Shown here one piece after another: positions 44,038-53,750 of a DNA stretch of 64,000 nt; positions within the stretch are counted from its first letter, which is position 1; every line of letters begins with the position of its first letter. The position numbers were made by a program, and so were the translations under genes. Under the pieces are notes generated by a model, which was not told the origin of the DNA, did no database searches, and was given only the letters and a program-made list of their open reading frames with translations. This stretch comes from Stenotrophomonas oahuensis (lineage in GTDB: Bacteria > Pseudomonadota > Gammaproteobacteria > Xanthomonadales > Xanthomonadaceae). Where the stretch lies: assembly GCF_031834595.1 (NCBI RefSeq), contig NZ_CP115541.1:3962501-4026500 (forward strand). Direction: 5' to 3'.

Positions 44038-46702
44038 GCGCGGCCTCCACCTCGAACCGGGCCTGCACGCGGGCATCGGCGCTGGAACTGCCTACCCGGA
44101 CCTCGTAGCTTCCGGAAGGCACCGTGTAACGGCCGCCGGCCTCGTCGTACTGCCGCAGGGCCTGTTGTGCGTCCAGGTCGAAGGCTACGGTGCGCTTCTC
44201 ACCAGGGGCCAGGTGCACACGCTGGAAGCCGCGCAGGTTCTGCTGCGCATCGCCGGGTGCAGCTTGTTGCCGCCGCACGTACAACTGCACCACTTCGTCC
44301 CCGGCCTGCTTGCCGGCATTGGTAACGTCCACCTCCACCTTCAGACGTCCGTCAGCACTGATGCGCGGCACCTCGAGACGCAGCTTGTCGTAACCGAAGC
44401 GGGTGTAGGACAGGCCGTGTCCGAACGGATACAGCGGCGTTCCGCGGAAGTAGCGATAGGTACGCCCCTCCATCGTGTAATCGTCGAATGCCGGCATCTT
44501 CTGGTCTGCGGTATAGAACGTCACCGGCAGACGTCCACCGGGATTGACCTCGCCAAACAGGGCCTGGCCCACCGCGGTGCCGCCGCGTTGGCCCGGGTAC
44601 CAGCTCATCAGGATGGCCGACAGCTTGGCTGGCTCCACCGCCAACGCGGAGCCACCGGTCAGCACCATCACCACCGGCTTGCCGGTGGACTGCAGTGCCT
44701 CCAGCAGAGTGCGCTGGGTGGCGGGCAGGCGCAGGTCGGTGCGATCACCGCCGGCGAAGCCGGGATAGTTGACCTTCATCTCCTCACCCTCGACATCGCC
44801 GGTGAGGCCACCGACGAACACCACGACGTCCGAACTGCGTGCAGCGTCCAACGCCTCCTCGAACGGCTGCTTGGCCCCGGGCATCCGCCAGCCCAGTCGT
44901 ACGCCGGCGTCACGCTCGGCATCGAAGTACTCCAAGCGCAGCTCGTAGGCGCGCCCGGCCTGCAGCTCCAGCTCCACGCCGTCGCCGCGCATACGGTCGC
45001 TGGGGGTCCAGTGGTCCAGCACCTGCTTTCCATCCACGTACAGACGGAAGCCATCGTCTGCGGCCGCCTCGAGCCGATAGCGCCCGGACACCGGCGGTAG
45101 GAGCTGGCCGCTCCAGCGGATGCTGAAGTGATCGTTCGGAACCCCCTGCCCCGGCCCTGCCTCGCCCCGGGCCATCAGGTTGTCCGTGGGCGAGCCCCGG
45201 TCCCAGCGGAACCCAATCTGGGCGTCGGTGCGCACCAAAGATGGTGTGCCGGATAGATCGGCCGTACGGAAGTACTCGCCGCGCAGACCACGTTCCGGCG
45301 AATCGGCGGATGGTCGCAGATAGGCGGCCTCGATCAGGGGCGTGGCACTGGGATCGTCGCGTCCCTCCACCAGGTCCACGCCACGCGCGTAACGCACCTC
45401 AACGCCCTTTGCGGCATCGCGGATGCCCTGCAGAATCGTCACCGGTGCGGCCGGGGTGCCAAAGTAGTTGCCCAGCAGTGCCATGGTGTCGTCCGCGGTC
45501 GGGCCCACCACGGCAATGCGCTTGACCGTAGGCGCAAGCGGCAGCACACCATCGTTCTTCAGCAGGACCAGCGATTCCTGCGCCGCCTTCAATGCGAGCG
45601 CGTCGTGCGCCGGTGCCTGGTTCACCGACGGCGGAATACGCGCCCAGCGCACGCGCTCAGGCGGGTCGAACATACCCAGCCGCATGCGTGCAACGAACAG
45701 GCGCGTCACCGCATCATCGATCTCGGCTTCGCTGATCAGGCCCTGACGCACCGCCGCGGGCAGCGTGGTGTACTCCTGTCCACATTCCAGTTCGGTGCCG
45801 TTCTTCACCGCCAGCGCTGCCGCCGCCTCGCGGGAGGGCTCGATCTTGTGGTTCTTCCAGATATCCACGATGGCCCAGCAGTCGGACACCACATAGCCCT
45901 TGAATCCCCAGTCGCGGCGCAGCACGTCGCGCAGCAGGAACTGACTGGCACTGGCGGATTCGCCGTACACGCGGTTGTAGGCCCCCATCACCGCATCCAC
46001 GTCGCCCTCCTTGATCAGCGCCTCGAACGCAGGGAAGTAGGTGTCATACAGATCACGTTTGCTGGGGCGGGCGTCGAAATGGTGGCGGTCGGCCTCGGGC
46101 CCGCTGTGCACTGCGAAATGCTTGGCGGTGGCGTCCAGCTTGCGATACACCGGGTCATCGCCCTGCAGGCCGTGCACGAAGGCCACGCCCATGCGCGCGG
46201 TCAGGTACGGGTCTTCGCCATAGGTTTCCTGGCCCCTGCCCCAGCGCGGGTCGCGGAAGATGTTGATGTTCGGTGACCAGAACGTCAGCCCCTGGTAGCG
46301 CCCGTGCTGGTTTTCGCGGATGAACTGATGATGCTTGGCGCGTGCTTCATCGCTGATGGTGGTGGCCACCTGCTGCATGAGCGGCACGTCGAAAGTGGCG
46401 GCCAGTCCGATGGCCTGCGGGAACACCGTCGCCTGCCCTGCCCGCGCCACGCCATGCAGACCCTCGTTCCACCAGTCGTACGCTGGAACACCCAGCCGCT
46501 CGATGGGCGGGGCGGCGTTCTGCATCTGAGCCGCTTTCTCCTCCAATGTCATCTGTGACACCAACGCCGCAGCGCGGGTTTCAAACGAGGCGGAGGTGTC
46601 CAGCCACGGCTGCGGTTGCGCCGCATGAACAGCGGTGGCCATCGCGATGGCGGCGCTCAGGGCCAGCGTGCGATACAGCGAACAAGGGTTCCGCATCATC
46701 AT
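44030..46702 (-). CDS. GH3 beta-xylosidase/glucosidase with PA14 domain
   Basis: 890 residues with a signal peptide (LALSAAIAMATAVHAA), periplasmic. GH3 N-terminal barrel with DWWNEGLHGVARAG, SPNINIFRDPRWGRGQETYGEDP, AKHFAVHSGPEADRHHFDA and nucleophile D274 in YVVSDCWAIVDIW. A PA14 domain (LRGEYFRTADLSGTP to DAGVRLGWRMPG) is inserted in the C-terminal domain, then FPFGHGLSYT-type and fibronectin-III ends. Sequence of the first half resembles beta-xylosidases of xylan loci. Three consecutive ATGs follow GAGGAG; the first overlaps the GH43 stop. Confidence 0.9.
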   Translation of the reverse strand: MMMRNPCSLYRTLALSAAIAMATAVHAAQPQPWLDTSASFETRAAALVSQMTLEEKAAQMQNAAPPIERLGVPAYDWWNEGLHGVARAGQATVFPQAIGLAATFDVPLMQQVATTISDEARAKHHQFIRENQHGRYQGLTFWSPNINIFRDPRWGRGQETYGEDPYLTARMGVAFVHGLQGDDPVYRKLDATAKHFAVHSGPEADRHHFDARPSKRDLYDTYFPAFEALIKEGDVDAVMGAYNRVYGESASASQFLLRDVLRRDWGFKGYVVSDCWAIVDIWKNHKIEPSREAAAALAVKNGTELECGQEYTTLPAAVRQGLISEAEIDDAVTRLFVARMRLGMFDPPERVRWARIPPSVNQAPAHDALALKAAQESLVLLKNDGVLPLAPTVKRIAVVGPTADDTMALLGNYFGTPAAPVTILQGIRDAAKGVEVRYARGVDLVEGRDDPSATPLIEAAYLRPSADSPERGLRGEYFRTADLSGTPSLVRTDAQIGFRWDRGSPTDNLMARGEAGPGQGVPNDHFSIRWSGQLLPPVSGRYRLEAAADDGFRLYVDGKQVLDHWTPSDRMRGDGVELELQAGRAYELRLEYFDAERDAGVRLGWRMPGAKQPFEEALDAARSSDVVVFVGGLTGDVEGEEMKVNYPGFAGGDRTDLRLPATQRTLLEALQSTGKPVVMVLTGGSALAVEPAKLSAILMSWYPGQRGGTAVGQALFGEVNPGGRLPVTFYTADQKMPAFDDYTMEGRTYRYFRGTPLYPFGHGLSYTRFGYDKLRLEVPRISADGRLKVEVDVTNAGKQAGDEVVQLYVRRQQAAPGDAQQNLRGFQRVHLAPGEKRTVAFDLDAQQALRQYDEAGGRYTVPSGSYEVRVGSSSADARVQARFEVEAARD

Positions 46703-48393
46703 CTGCTCCTCGATGCGCGCTCGTCGCGCGCGAATGGTCCCAGCAGGGTGCCGACAAAGCCCCCTGCACGATCGGTACTCAAAACGGTGCCGTCGACGTC
46801 GCCTTTCAGCGTCCGCCAGCCGCGTCCATCGTCGCTATCGAACGAAAAGGCGTAGCGACCTTCGTCGCCTGTGATCTTCAGGCGTAGCGTCGCCGATGCT
46901 GCCAGTTCGCGGCTGGCCAGCGTCTTCGTGACGCCACCGCCGTCGCGTCCTTCAGCGAACACGGCCATGCGATTTCCTTCCAACTGACGAACGCCAAAGA
47001 AGTACCAGTAGTCCTCGCTCTGGTACGCCGCCAGTCCAGCCGCGACACCCTTCGAAGGCAGCGTCATTTCGGTACTGGCATCGAAGCGGAGATGCTGCTG
47101 GCGGCGGCCGAGGAACGAAGGATTGCGGCGCGTATCGAGATCCTCGCGTAGTGGATGCACGCCGAGGCTGCCGGTGCGGCTGCTCAGGTCGACCCACGTC
47201 CTGGTGGGAACCCGCACCTGCAACCACTCATCTGCCGGCTTCGCCCCGTTGAAGTCATCGCGCATCACGAAATTGCCGGTGCCAGGTGCCTGTGACAGCC
47301 CGTCCTGCAGCCAGGAAGGTCCCTTCACCACATATGGAATGGCCTGCCCAGGCGGCAGGATGATCGGCCAGCCGTCCTGCCACTGCACCGGCAGCAGGTA
47401 GGTTTCACGGCCGGTGTTGTAATGGCGTTGCTGGTAATTGCGGCTTGCCAGAAACACGGCCCACCAGGAACCATCGGGTCCTTCCACCAGATCGGCATGG
47501 CCGGCGTTGGTGATGGGCAGCGGTCTGTCTGCCGGGAGGTCGCGCTGGGTCAGGATGGGATTGCCCGCAAACGGCACATAGGGACCCCAGATGTTTCGAC
47601 TGCGCAGCACCACCTGCGAATGCTGCGGACCGGTGCCGCCCTCTGCGGCCGACAGGTAATACCAGCCCTCGCGCTTGTAGAGATGCGGGCCTTCGATCCA
47701 GATCGGCTTGGTGGTCGGGTCCACGCCGCCGTCCACCAGCACCTTGCGCGGCCCAACCGGATTCAGCGTGGCCCGGTCGATCTGCTGCATCCAGATCGCC
47801 CGATGCCCCTCGTAACGCGGCGTCCCGTCTGGCGCGTCATTGTTCACCAGGAAGGCACGGCCGTCCTCATCGAAGTACAGCGACGGATCGATGCCGCCGA
47901 CGCCGGGCAGCCAGTGCGGTTCCGACCACGGGCCGGCCGGGTCGCGCGCGGTGACGATGAAGTTGCCGCCACTATCGACGGCGGTGGTGACCACGTAGAA
48001 CAGGCCGTCGTGATACGAAATGGCGGGCGCGAAGATGCCGCGGGACACGCCCAGGCCATCGAAATTCAGTACGCCCGGGCGATCGATGACGTTGCCGATC
48101 TGCTTCCAGTGCACCAGGTCGGTGCTTTCGAACACGGGGATGCCGGGGAAGTACGCAAAGCTGGAGTTGACCAGATAGAAGCGGCCGTTGGCGGCAACAA
48201 CGCTGGGGTCGGCGTGAAAGCCGGCGAGCACCGGATTGCGGTAATGCCCGGCCGGCACCGGGCCGTCGAAGGCCACATCGTGGCCGGCGTACTCGAACCA
48301 GTCAAAATAGACCGGCTGTACCGGTTGCGGCACACGCGCGAGACCCATGGCGGCCAGGATCAGTACGAGCACCACGATGCGTAGTTTCATCAT
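46699..48393 (-). CDS. GH43 beta-xylosidase/arabinofuranosidase with C-terminal beta-sandwich
   Basis: 564 residues with a signal anchor or leader (LRIVVLVLILAAMGLA). GH43 propeller with the catalytic base Asp in FHADPSVV, the pKa-modulating Asp in GGIDPSLYFDEDG and the acid Glu in WIEGPHLYK. The C-terminal part (MRDDFNGAKPADEWLQVRVP onwards, with SEDYWYFFGVRQLEGN) is the concanavalin-like beta-xylosidase C-terminal domain. Likely periplasmic and active on xylo-oligosaccharides. Overlaps the esterase stop (ATGA) and the GH3 start. Confidence 0.9.
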   Translation of the reverse strand: MMKLRIVVLVLILAAMGLARVPQPVQPVYFDWFEYAGHDVAFDGPVPAGHYRNPVLAGFHADPSVVAANGRFYLVNSSFAYFPGIPVFESTDLVHWKQIGNVIDRPGVLNFDGLGVSRGIFAPAISYHDGLFYVVTTAVDSGGNFIVTARDPAGPWSEPHWLPGVGGIDPSLYFDEDGRAFLVNNDAPDGTPRYEGHRAIWMQQIDRATLNPVGPRKVLVDGGVDPTTKPIWIEGPHLYKREGWYYLSAAEGGTGPQHSQVVLRSRNIWGPYVPFAGNPILTQRDLPADRPLPITNAGHADLVEGPDGSWWAVFLASRNYQQRHYNTGRETYLLPVQWQDGWPIILPPGQAIPYVVKGPSWLQDGLSQAPGTGNFVMRDDFNGAKPADEWLQVRVPTRTWVDLSSRTGSLGVHPLREDLDTRRNPSFLGRRQQHLRFDASTEMTLPSKGVAAGLAAYQSEDYWYFFGVRQLEGNRMAVFAEGRDGGGVTKTLASRELAASATLRLKITGDEGRYAFSFDSDDGRGWRTLKGDVDGTVLSTDRAGGFVGTLLGPFARDERASRSR

Positions 48394-50372
48394 CGTGTTG
48401 CGCCCTCATCAATGACCAGCTCGAACGGACCGGCCGGGGCACCGCTGCGGTCGCGCAGCGTGCAGACCGGGCCGTCTGCCCAGCAGTAGCGCACGCGGGC
48501 CGCCGTCTGCGAGGCTGGGCCGTGTAGAACGACGTCGTGCCCGTCGATGTCCGCATCGACATAGGTACATGGCGAGCCATCAGCAGCGCAGAGCTCGAAG
48601 CCGATGGGCCGCTGCGCGCCGGTGGTCACCAGTGCGCCACTGACGCCGTCAAAGTGCACCCGCACTTCGGAAGACGAGCGTGTCGCACCACGTGCGCTCG
48701 GGCCGGAAGGAGGCACCCCTGCTTCGCCCTGCACGACGTAGCGGGCCAGCCGGGTCAAACGCCGGCCAAGCTCCTGCTTGTTCGGCGGGTGGATGTCGTA
48801 GGCGTCGCCGATGTCGATGGCGACCGCGAGCCCGCTGTGCGGGTCTTCCGCAGCCACACGACGTTGTGCTTCGCGCACCTCGGCCCAGCCGCTTTCCACC
48901 GGAGCCACCGGCGGCTGGCCGTAGCCGGCCAACTGCACGATCAGCAGCGGTGTGTGCGCGCCGAACTGCCTGCGCCAGTCGTCACGCAAGGTCCGCAGTC
49001 GCGCCGCGTATGCTCGGCCGTCAGCCGTGTTGGACTCGCCCTGGTACCACAGCATGCCGCGCAAGGCGGGACTTCCGAGCGGTGCGATCATGCCGTTGTA
49101 CAGGGTCGACAGCCCGGTGGCGGCATGCCACGGCGCCAATGGCGGTGGGCCTTCCCCAGAGGCTGGACGATACTGCCAGCCTGCATCCAGAACTACGCGC
49201 GTGCCATCGTCAAAACGCACTGCGTGCGCCGACGCCGGGCCGGCCAGTCCACCGTCGGCCCAGGTGTCCAGCACGTTGATCACGATGTGATTGGTGCCTG
49301 CTTTCAGCAGGCCGGGGGGCAGCGGATACGAACGTGGCTCGCCCGGTGCGTACCGGCTGCCCACGCCCCCCCCGTTCACCCAGGTCATGTCGGTTTCATC
49401 AACCGGTCCGAGTTCAAGCGTGGCTCCCTGCGTTGACTGCGCGGTGGTCAGCGTCACCTGGGTGCGATACCACACCATGCCATTGTAGTCAGCCAGTGTG
49501 GGCACGCCCCAACGCTCCCATGCACCCAGCGAGGCCGGTGCCTCGCGCCAATCCCCACCTGCACCTGGCTGCCAGGGGGCATCTTCCGGTGCGGCACCGG
49601 GGCGTGAGGTCCACCACTGGGCCCAATGCCTGCCCCACTCCGCGTTGGCGGCTGCGCTGTCCTGGGTCGACAGCGCCAGCAGATCCAGTGCCGTATCCAT
49701 GCTCCCCTGCGCACGCAGTGCCTCGGCACTTGTCCACGCTTCGATCCGCGAGCCACCCCAGGCGGCCTGGATCAAGCCCATCGTCACCTTCACCGTCTTC
49801 TGCAGCTCCCGCGCAAAGTAGAAGCAGGCAGCAGAGAAATCACGCACGGTGTCTGGCGTCACCGGCGTCCAGGCGACGGAATCGTGGAAGCCCTCCTGCG
49901 GCGCCGCAGCCGCGTGCTTCGGTGCCGTGAACAGACGGATGTTCGGATGGGTGGCAGCGGCGATCTCACCGTCTGCGTTGAGCGCACGCCACACCGGCAG
50001 TTCCATGTTCGACTGCCCGGAGCACAGCCATACATCGCCGATCTGCAGGTCCTGCAGGGTCTGGGTACGCTGGCCTGCCCGTACGGTCATCTGGTAGGGA
50101 CCGCCTGCCGCGAGCGGGCGCAGGGTTGTGCGCCAATGGCCGTTGGCGTCCGGGTGCGCGGTTACGTTCTGGGTAGCGAATGTCACCGTTACTGGAGTAC
50201 CGGGTGCGGCGCGGCCCCATACCGTGATCGGCTGGTCGCGTTGCAGGACGGCGTGGTCCTGGAACAGCGGATGCAGCAGCGGTGTCATGGATTCCTGTGC
50301 GATGGCGGGTGCTGCGCAGCAGGTCGCGATGGCGAAGAGGATTCGCGCGAAACAGGCGGCGTGGCGGGTCAT
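48390..50372 (-). CDS. Sialate O-acetylesterase-type (SGNH) acetylxylan esterase
   Basis: 660 residues with leader (CFARILFAIATCCAAPAIAQ). SGNH esterase blocks: VWLCSGQSNMELPV with the nucleophile Ser, AWGGSRIEAW, GMLWYQGESN, and the DIHPPNKQELGRRL His/Asp block. A beta-galactosidase-like jelly roll lies in the middle (WYRTQVTLTT ... NHIVINVLD). Members in xylan loci remove acetyl groups from xylose units; that role here is inferred from context. The start at 50372 overlaps the alpha-glucuronidase stop by 4 bp. Confidence 0.88.
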   Translation of the reverse strand: MTRHAACFARILFAIATCCAAPAIAQESMTPLLHPLFQDHAVLQRDQPITVWGRAAPGTPVTVTFATQNVTAHPDANGHWRTTLRPLAAGGPYQMTVRAGQRTQTLQDLQIGDVWLCSGQSNMELPVWRALNADGEIAAATHPNIRLFTAPKHAAAAPQEGFHDSVAWTPVTPDTVRDFSAACFYFARELQKTVKVTMGLIQAAWGGSRIEAWTSAEALRAQGSMDTALDLLALSTQDSAAANAEWGRHWAQWWTSRPGAAPEDAPWQPGAGGDWREAPASLGAWERWGVPTLADYNGMVWYRTQVTLTTAQSTQGATLELGPVDETDMTWVNGGGVGSRYAPGEPRSYPLPPGLLKAGTNHIVINVLDTWADGGLAGPASAHAVRFDDGTRVVLDAGWQYRPASGEGPPPLAPWHAATGLSTLYNGMIAPLGSPALRGMLWYQGESNTADGRAYAARLRTLRDDWRRQFGAHTPLLIVQLAGYGQPPVAPVESGWAEVREAQRRVAAEDPHSGLAVAIDIGDAYDIHPPNKQELGRRLTRLARYVVQGEAGVPPSGPSARGATRSSSEVRVHFDGVSGALVTTGAQRPIGFELCAADGSPCTYVDADIDGHDVVLHGPASQTAARVRYCWADGPVCTLRDRSGAPAGPFELVIDEGATR

Positions 50373-52627
50373 CGTCCGTCTCCTGGTGCGGAGGGGAACT
50401 GGAGGGATTGGTAGTACAACAGCGGGTGTGGGGGTGCGGACTCGCCTGCTGGCAATGGCCTGCTGCTGATGGACTGGAAGTAGGAGACGCTGGCGTCGCG
50501 CCACCATTGGGCTTCGCGGCGTTGGATGTTGAGGTAGGCGGCGATCTGGGCGTGGCGTTCGGGGTCTATCGCCAAGGGCAGCCGGGCAAGACCCGGCTCT
50601 ACGGGGTTGAGGGTGGCCCAGGTTTTCTGCATGGCCTGGACTTGGCGGACGCCTTGCGCATAGCGGGCAATCAGCTCATCCCATAGCGGGCGGCCGGAGG
50701 CCATGCGGTGGTCCCACGGGACGTGGTGGAACCACAGCAGCAGCGCTTCCGGAACCTGGTTGATGTCTCCATAGCGCGCCGCGACGGCCGGTGCGTACTG
50801 CGCCACGGCATTGCTGCCGCTCGCGGTGCGGTCGAAACCGATGCCGCTTCCATCTGCCCGGTGGTAATACACAGAGGTCCAGTCTGCGCGTGGGCCGCCG
50901 TCCACCCAGGGGCCGGGGCCGTAGTGGTGACCGCGTGCCATCAGATGGTGCAGGCCCAGCGGGGTCATGTAGTTCACCGCCGCTTCGCGCGAACCCATCA
51001 TCATGTCGACGATCGGCTGCACCACGGCCGGATCCGGCGAGAACGTCATGGCGGCCCAGTCCGCAGCGATATCGCGGGCGGATTGATGCGGATTCCAGGC
51101 CAGCCGACCGAACGCGTACCAGTTCGCCTGGTCGAAATGCGAGCCAGTCCAGGTTCTGTCGTTGCCGATATTGGCCACGCCGGCCATGCCGGTCAGTGCA
51201 TGCCCTTCCAGCGTGCCATCGATCACCTGTGCCACAGTGGAGCCCGGGCCACGCGCGTGGGTGTCCGACTGCAGCACTTCCTCGTACAACGGCCCCAGGT
51301 ACACCAGGTGCGTGGCGAAGCCGAGGTACTCCTTGGTGATCTGGAACTCCATCATCAGCGGCGTGCGCGGCATCGCACCGAACAACGGATGGAACGGCTC
51401 ACGCGGCTGGAAATCCAATGGTCCGTTCTTCGCCTGCACGATCACGTTGCGACGGAACGCCCCATCGAGGCCTTTGAACTCCGTGTACGCCTGCGTGGTG
51501 CGGTCCGCAGGCACGTCGTGCGCGTAGACAAAGGCCCGCCACATCACCACGCCACCATGAGGTGCCAGTGCGTCCGCCAACAGGTTGGCTCCCTCCGCAT
51601 GTGAGCGGCCATAGTCCTGTGGACCCGGCTGCCCTTCAGAATTTGCCTTGACCAGGAAGCCGCCGAAATCCGGTATGTACGAATAGATCTCGTCCACCTT
51701 GCGCTGCCACCAGCGCTGCACGCCGGGATCCAGCGGGTCGGCGGTGGTGAGCCCGCCCAGTTCGATGGGGGCGCTGAACCGCGCACTCAGGTACACGCGG
51801 ATCCCATAGGGCCGCAGCACATCGGCGAGCGCCGCCGCCTTGACCAGATAGTCTGGAGCCAGACTCCAGGCGCTGGCGTTGACGTTGTTCAGCACCGCCC
51901 CGTTGATGCCTATCGAGGCGTTGGCACGCGCATAATCGGTGTAACGCGGGTCGCGCCACTCCGGCAGGCTTTGCCAGTCCCATAGCGAGCGTCCGGCGTA
52001 ACCGCGTTCGACATACCCATCGAGATTGTCCCAATGATCGAGCACCCGCAGCGCTACCCGGGGCGATTCGCGAACGTCCAGGCGATCCAGCGGCGCGCCG
52101 GTCTGTAGCATACGCAGCAGATGAAAAGCGCCGTACAGCACGCCGATGTCCTGCCGCGCAGCGACCAGAATCACGTCACGCCCGTCCCGCCGCATGCGCC
52201 TGATCAGGTAGCCCCCGTTGCCCAGCTCAGCCAGCTCGTCCTGCAGCGGGGCAATCAACGACGACGTCTGTGGTGTGCCCAGAATCAGCCCGCTGTCACC
52301 GGCGATGGTAGTTCGCAATGTGGGGGCATGCCCCAGCAGGCCGGTGAGACCACGCACCAGTTCCTCGCGTGCGGCGCGTTGGGTAGGCGTGCCGTCGGGC
52401 GCAACAATTTCCTGCAGCTGTTCGCTACGTTCTGCAGCCAGTGCGGATGGCAGTGGAACGTAGCGCATCCACAGCGCATAGCCGTCTTCCGCGCGTGCGC
52501 TGCCGGTGAACACCAGCAGTGCAGCAAGCACCACTGCACTCCAATGACACCGCGCGACAAGGCGAGCGGCCGGCAGCGTGGCAGATAAACGCGGTAAGCT
52601 GGGGCCGTGCGCAGGGTGCGCCATCAT
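50369..52627 (-). CDS. aguA: GH67 alpha-glucuronidase
   Basis: About 752 residues. Signal peptide (HWSAVVLAALLVFTGSARA) then the three GH67 domains. Catalytic motifs: FLVKANSEGQPGP (acid Glu), NGPLDFQPREP (Asp) and MMEFQITKEYLG (Glu). It removes 4-O-methylglucuronic acid from the non-reducing end of xylo-oligosaccharides. Two adjacent ATGs (52627 and 52624) lie only about 50 bp from the divergent LacI gene; later starts are possible since the leader is long. Near residue 676 an in-frame SMAG repeat encodes PVEPGLARLP, an apparent insert before the conserved DPERH...WWRDA region. First gene of the six-gene operon. Confidence 0.92.
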   Translation of the reverse strand: MMAHPAHGPSLPRLSATLPAARLVARCHWSAVVLAALLVFTGSARAEDGYALWMRYVPLPSALAAERSEQLQEIVAPDGTPTQRAAREELVRGLTGLLGHAPTLRTTIAGDSGLILGTPQTSSLIAPLQDELAELGNGGYLIRRMRRDGRDVILVAARQDIGVLYGAFHLLRMLQTGAPLDRLDVRESPRVALRVLDHWDNLDGYVERGYAGRSLWDWQSLPEWRDPRYTDYARANASIGINGAVLNNVNASAWSLAPDYLVKAAALADVLRPYGIRVYLSARFSAPIELGGLTTADPLDPGVQRWWQRKVDEIYSYIPDFGGFLVKANSEGQPGPQDYGRSHAEGANLLADALAPHGGVVMWRAFVYAHDVPADRTTQAYTEFKGLDGAFRRNVIVQAKNGPLDFQPREPFHPLFGAMPRTPLMMEFQITKEYLGFATHLVYLGPLYEEVLQSDTHARGPGSTVAQVIDGTLEGHALTGMAGVANIGNDRTWTGSHFDQANWYAFGRLAWNPHQSARDIAADWAAMTFSPDPAVVQPIVDMMMGSREAAVNYMTPLGLHHLMARGHHYGPGPWVDGGPRADWTSVYYHRADGSGIGFDRTASGSNAVAQYAPAVAARYGDINQVPEALLLWFHHVPWDHRMASGRPLWDELIARYAQGVRQVQAMQKTWATLNPVEPGLARLPLAIDPERHAQIAAYLNIQRREAQWWRDASVSYFQSISSRPLPAGESAPPHPLLYYQSLQFPSAPGDGR
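50578..50602. repeat. SMAG-like palindrome inside the alpha-glucuronidase gene
   Basis: GCAGCCGGGCAAGACCCGGC then TCTAC, on minus GTAGAGCCGGGTCTTGCCCGG then CTGC, with the same GTAGAG head as the intergenic copies. It is read in frame as VEPGLARL in the C-terminal part of the GH67 enzyme. Confidence 0.8.
52518..52540. promoter_or_regulatory. Inverted repeat in the leader region of the alpha-glucuronidase
   Basis: AGTGCAG-CAAGCACCA-CTGCACT, perfect 7-bp arms around a 9-bp spacer. It falls in the signal-peptide codons of the GH67 gene, 138 bp before the divergent LacI start. It may be an operator of that regulator if the true GH67 start is downstream, or chance. Confidence 0.25.
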
Positions 52628-52677
52628 CCGCCCTCGTTGCAGCGCGGCAGCGTCACGAAGATCGAAGGGAACGCGTA

Positions 52678-53736
52678 TTGGACAAGCCGAAGAAATCGGT
52701 CCGCCGCAAAACCAGCGGCGTGACGATCGACGAGGTGGCAGCACGGGCCGGCGTGTCGCCGATGACGGTGTCGCGGGTGATCAACCAGGGCAAGGTGCGC
52801 GACACCACACGCGAACGCGTGATGGACGCGGTACGGGAGCTGGGTTACACGCCCAATCTGGCCGCCAGCACCCTGGCCGCTGCACAGCACACCCGGGTCG
52901 CGCTGATCTACACCAATCCCAGTGGTGCCTACCTGCGCGAGCTGCTGGTCGGCCTGCTGCGTGTCGCTTCGAATGCGGCCATCCAGCTGGTGATCGACTA
53001 CTGGGACACGCTGGAACCGGCAGCCGAGCGCAAGGCCGCCCGCGCGTTGTCCGGCCGCGTGGACGGCGTGATTCTGCCGCCGCCGCTGTGCGAATCGCCG
53101 GCAGCGGTGAGTGAGCTGGTAAAGGCCGGCATTCCGGTGATCGCGATTGCCTCGGGCCGGCTGGGCGACGGCATCTCCTGCGTCCGCATCGACGATTTCC
53201 ACGCCGGCAAGGAGATTGCCGAACACCTTATCCAGCACGGCCACACCCGCATCGGATTCATCTGCGGGCGCCACGACCTCAGCGCCAGTGCACGGCGCTA
53301 CGAGGGGTTTGTCACCGCGTTGGATGAGGCCGGACTGGAAGTTGAATCCGGGCTGGTCCAGCACGGTGACTACACCTACCGTTCCGGACTGGACGCGGCG
53401 GAGAAACTGCTGTCCCACCCGCGCCCGCCCACCGCGGTGTTTGCCAGCAACGACGATATGGGAGCGGCCGTCATCTCGGTCGCGCACCGGCGCGGTCTCG
53501 ATGTGCCGCGCGACCTGTCGGTGGTGGGCTTCGATGACAGCTCGGCCGCCACCACAGTGTGGCCGGAGCTGACCACGGTGCAGCAGCCAATCGGTGCCAT
53601 GGCCGATGCCGCGCTTGAACTCCTGCTGCGCAGCATTCGGCGCAAGGGCGAAGCGCCCCTCGAATTGACCGACCACCTGGTCCCGCACCGTCTGGTGGTG
53701 CGGGACTCGGTGGCGAGGCCGCCGAAGCGTCGATAG
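52678..53736 (+). CDS. LacI-family regulator of the xylan operon
   Basis: 352 residues. The LacI helix-turn-helix reads VTIDEVAARAGVSPMTVSRVINQGKVRDTTRERV with hinge YTPNLAASTLAAA. A periplasmic-binding-type sugar domain follows (VALIYTNPSGAYLRELLVG, FICGRHDLSASARRYEGF, VFASNDDMGAAVI, VVGFDDSS). The start is TTG 52678 behind GAAGGGA, as no ATG is close to the domain edge. Divergent from the GH67-led operon, so likely its repressor; effector probably a xylan-derived sugar (inference). It converges on the GH3 lipoprotein with 14 bp between stops. Confidence 0.9.
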   Translation: MDKPKKSVRRKTSGVTIDEVAARAGVSPMTVSRVINQGKVRDTTRERVMDAVRELGYTPNLAASTLAAAQHTRVALIYTNPSGAYLRELLVGLLRVASNAAIQLVIDYWDTLEPAAERKAARALSGRVDGVILPPPLCESPAAVSELVKAGIPVIAIASGRLGDGISCVRIDDFHAGKEIAEHLIQHGHTRIGFICGRHDLSASARRYEGFVTALDEAGLEVESGLVQHGDYTYRSGLDAAEKLLSHPRPPTAVFASNDDMGAAVISVAHRRGLDVPRDLSVVGFDDSSAATTVWPELTTVQQPIGAMADAALELLLRSIRRKGEAPLELTDHLVPHRLVVRDSVARPPKRR

Positions 53737-53750
53737 CGCCGCGGGCATGG

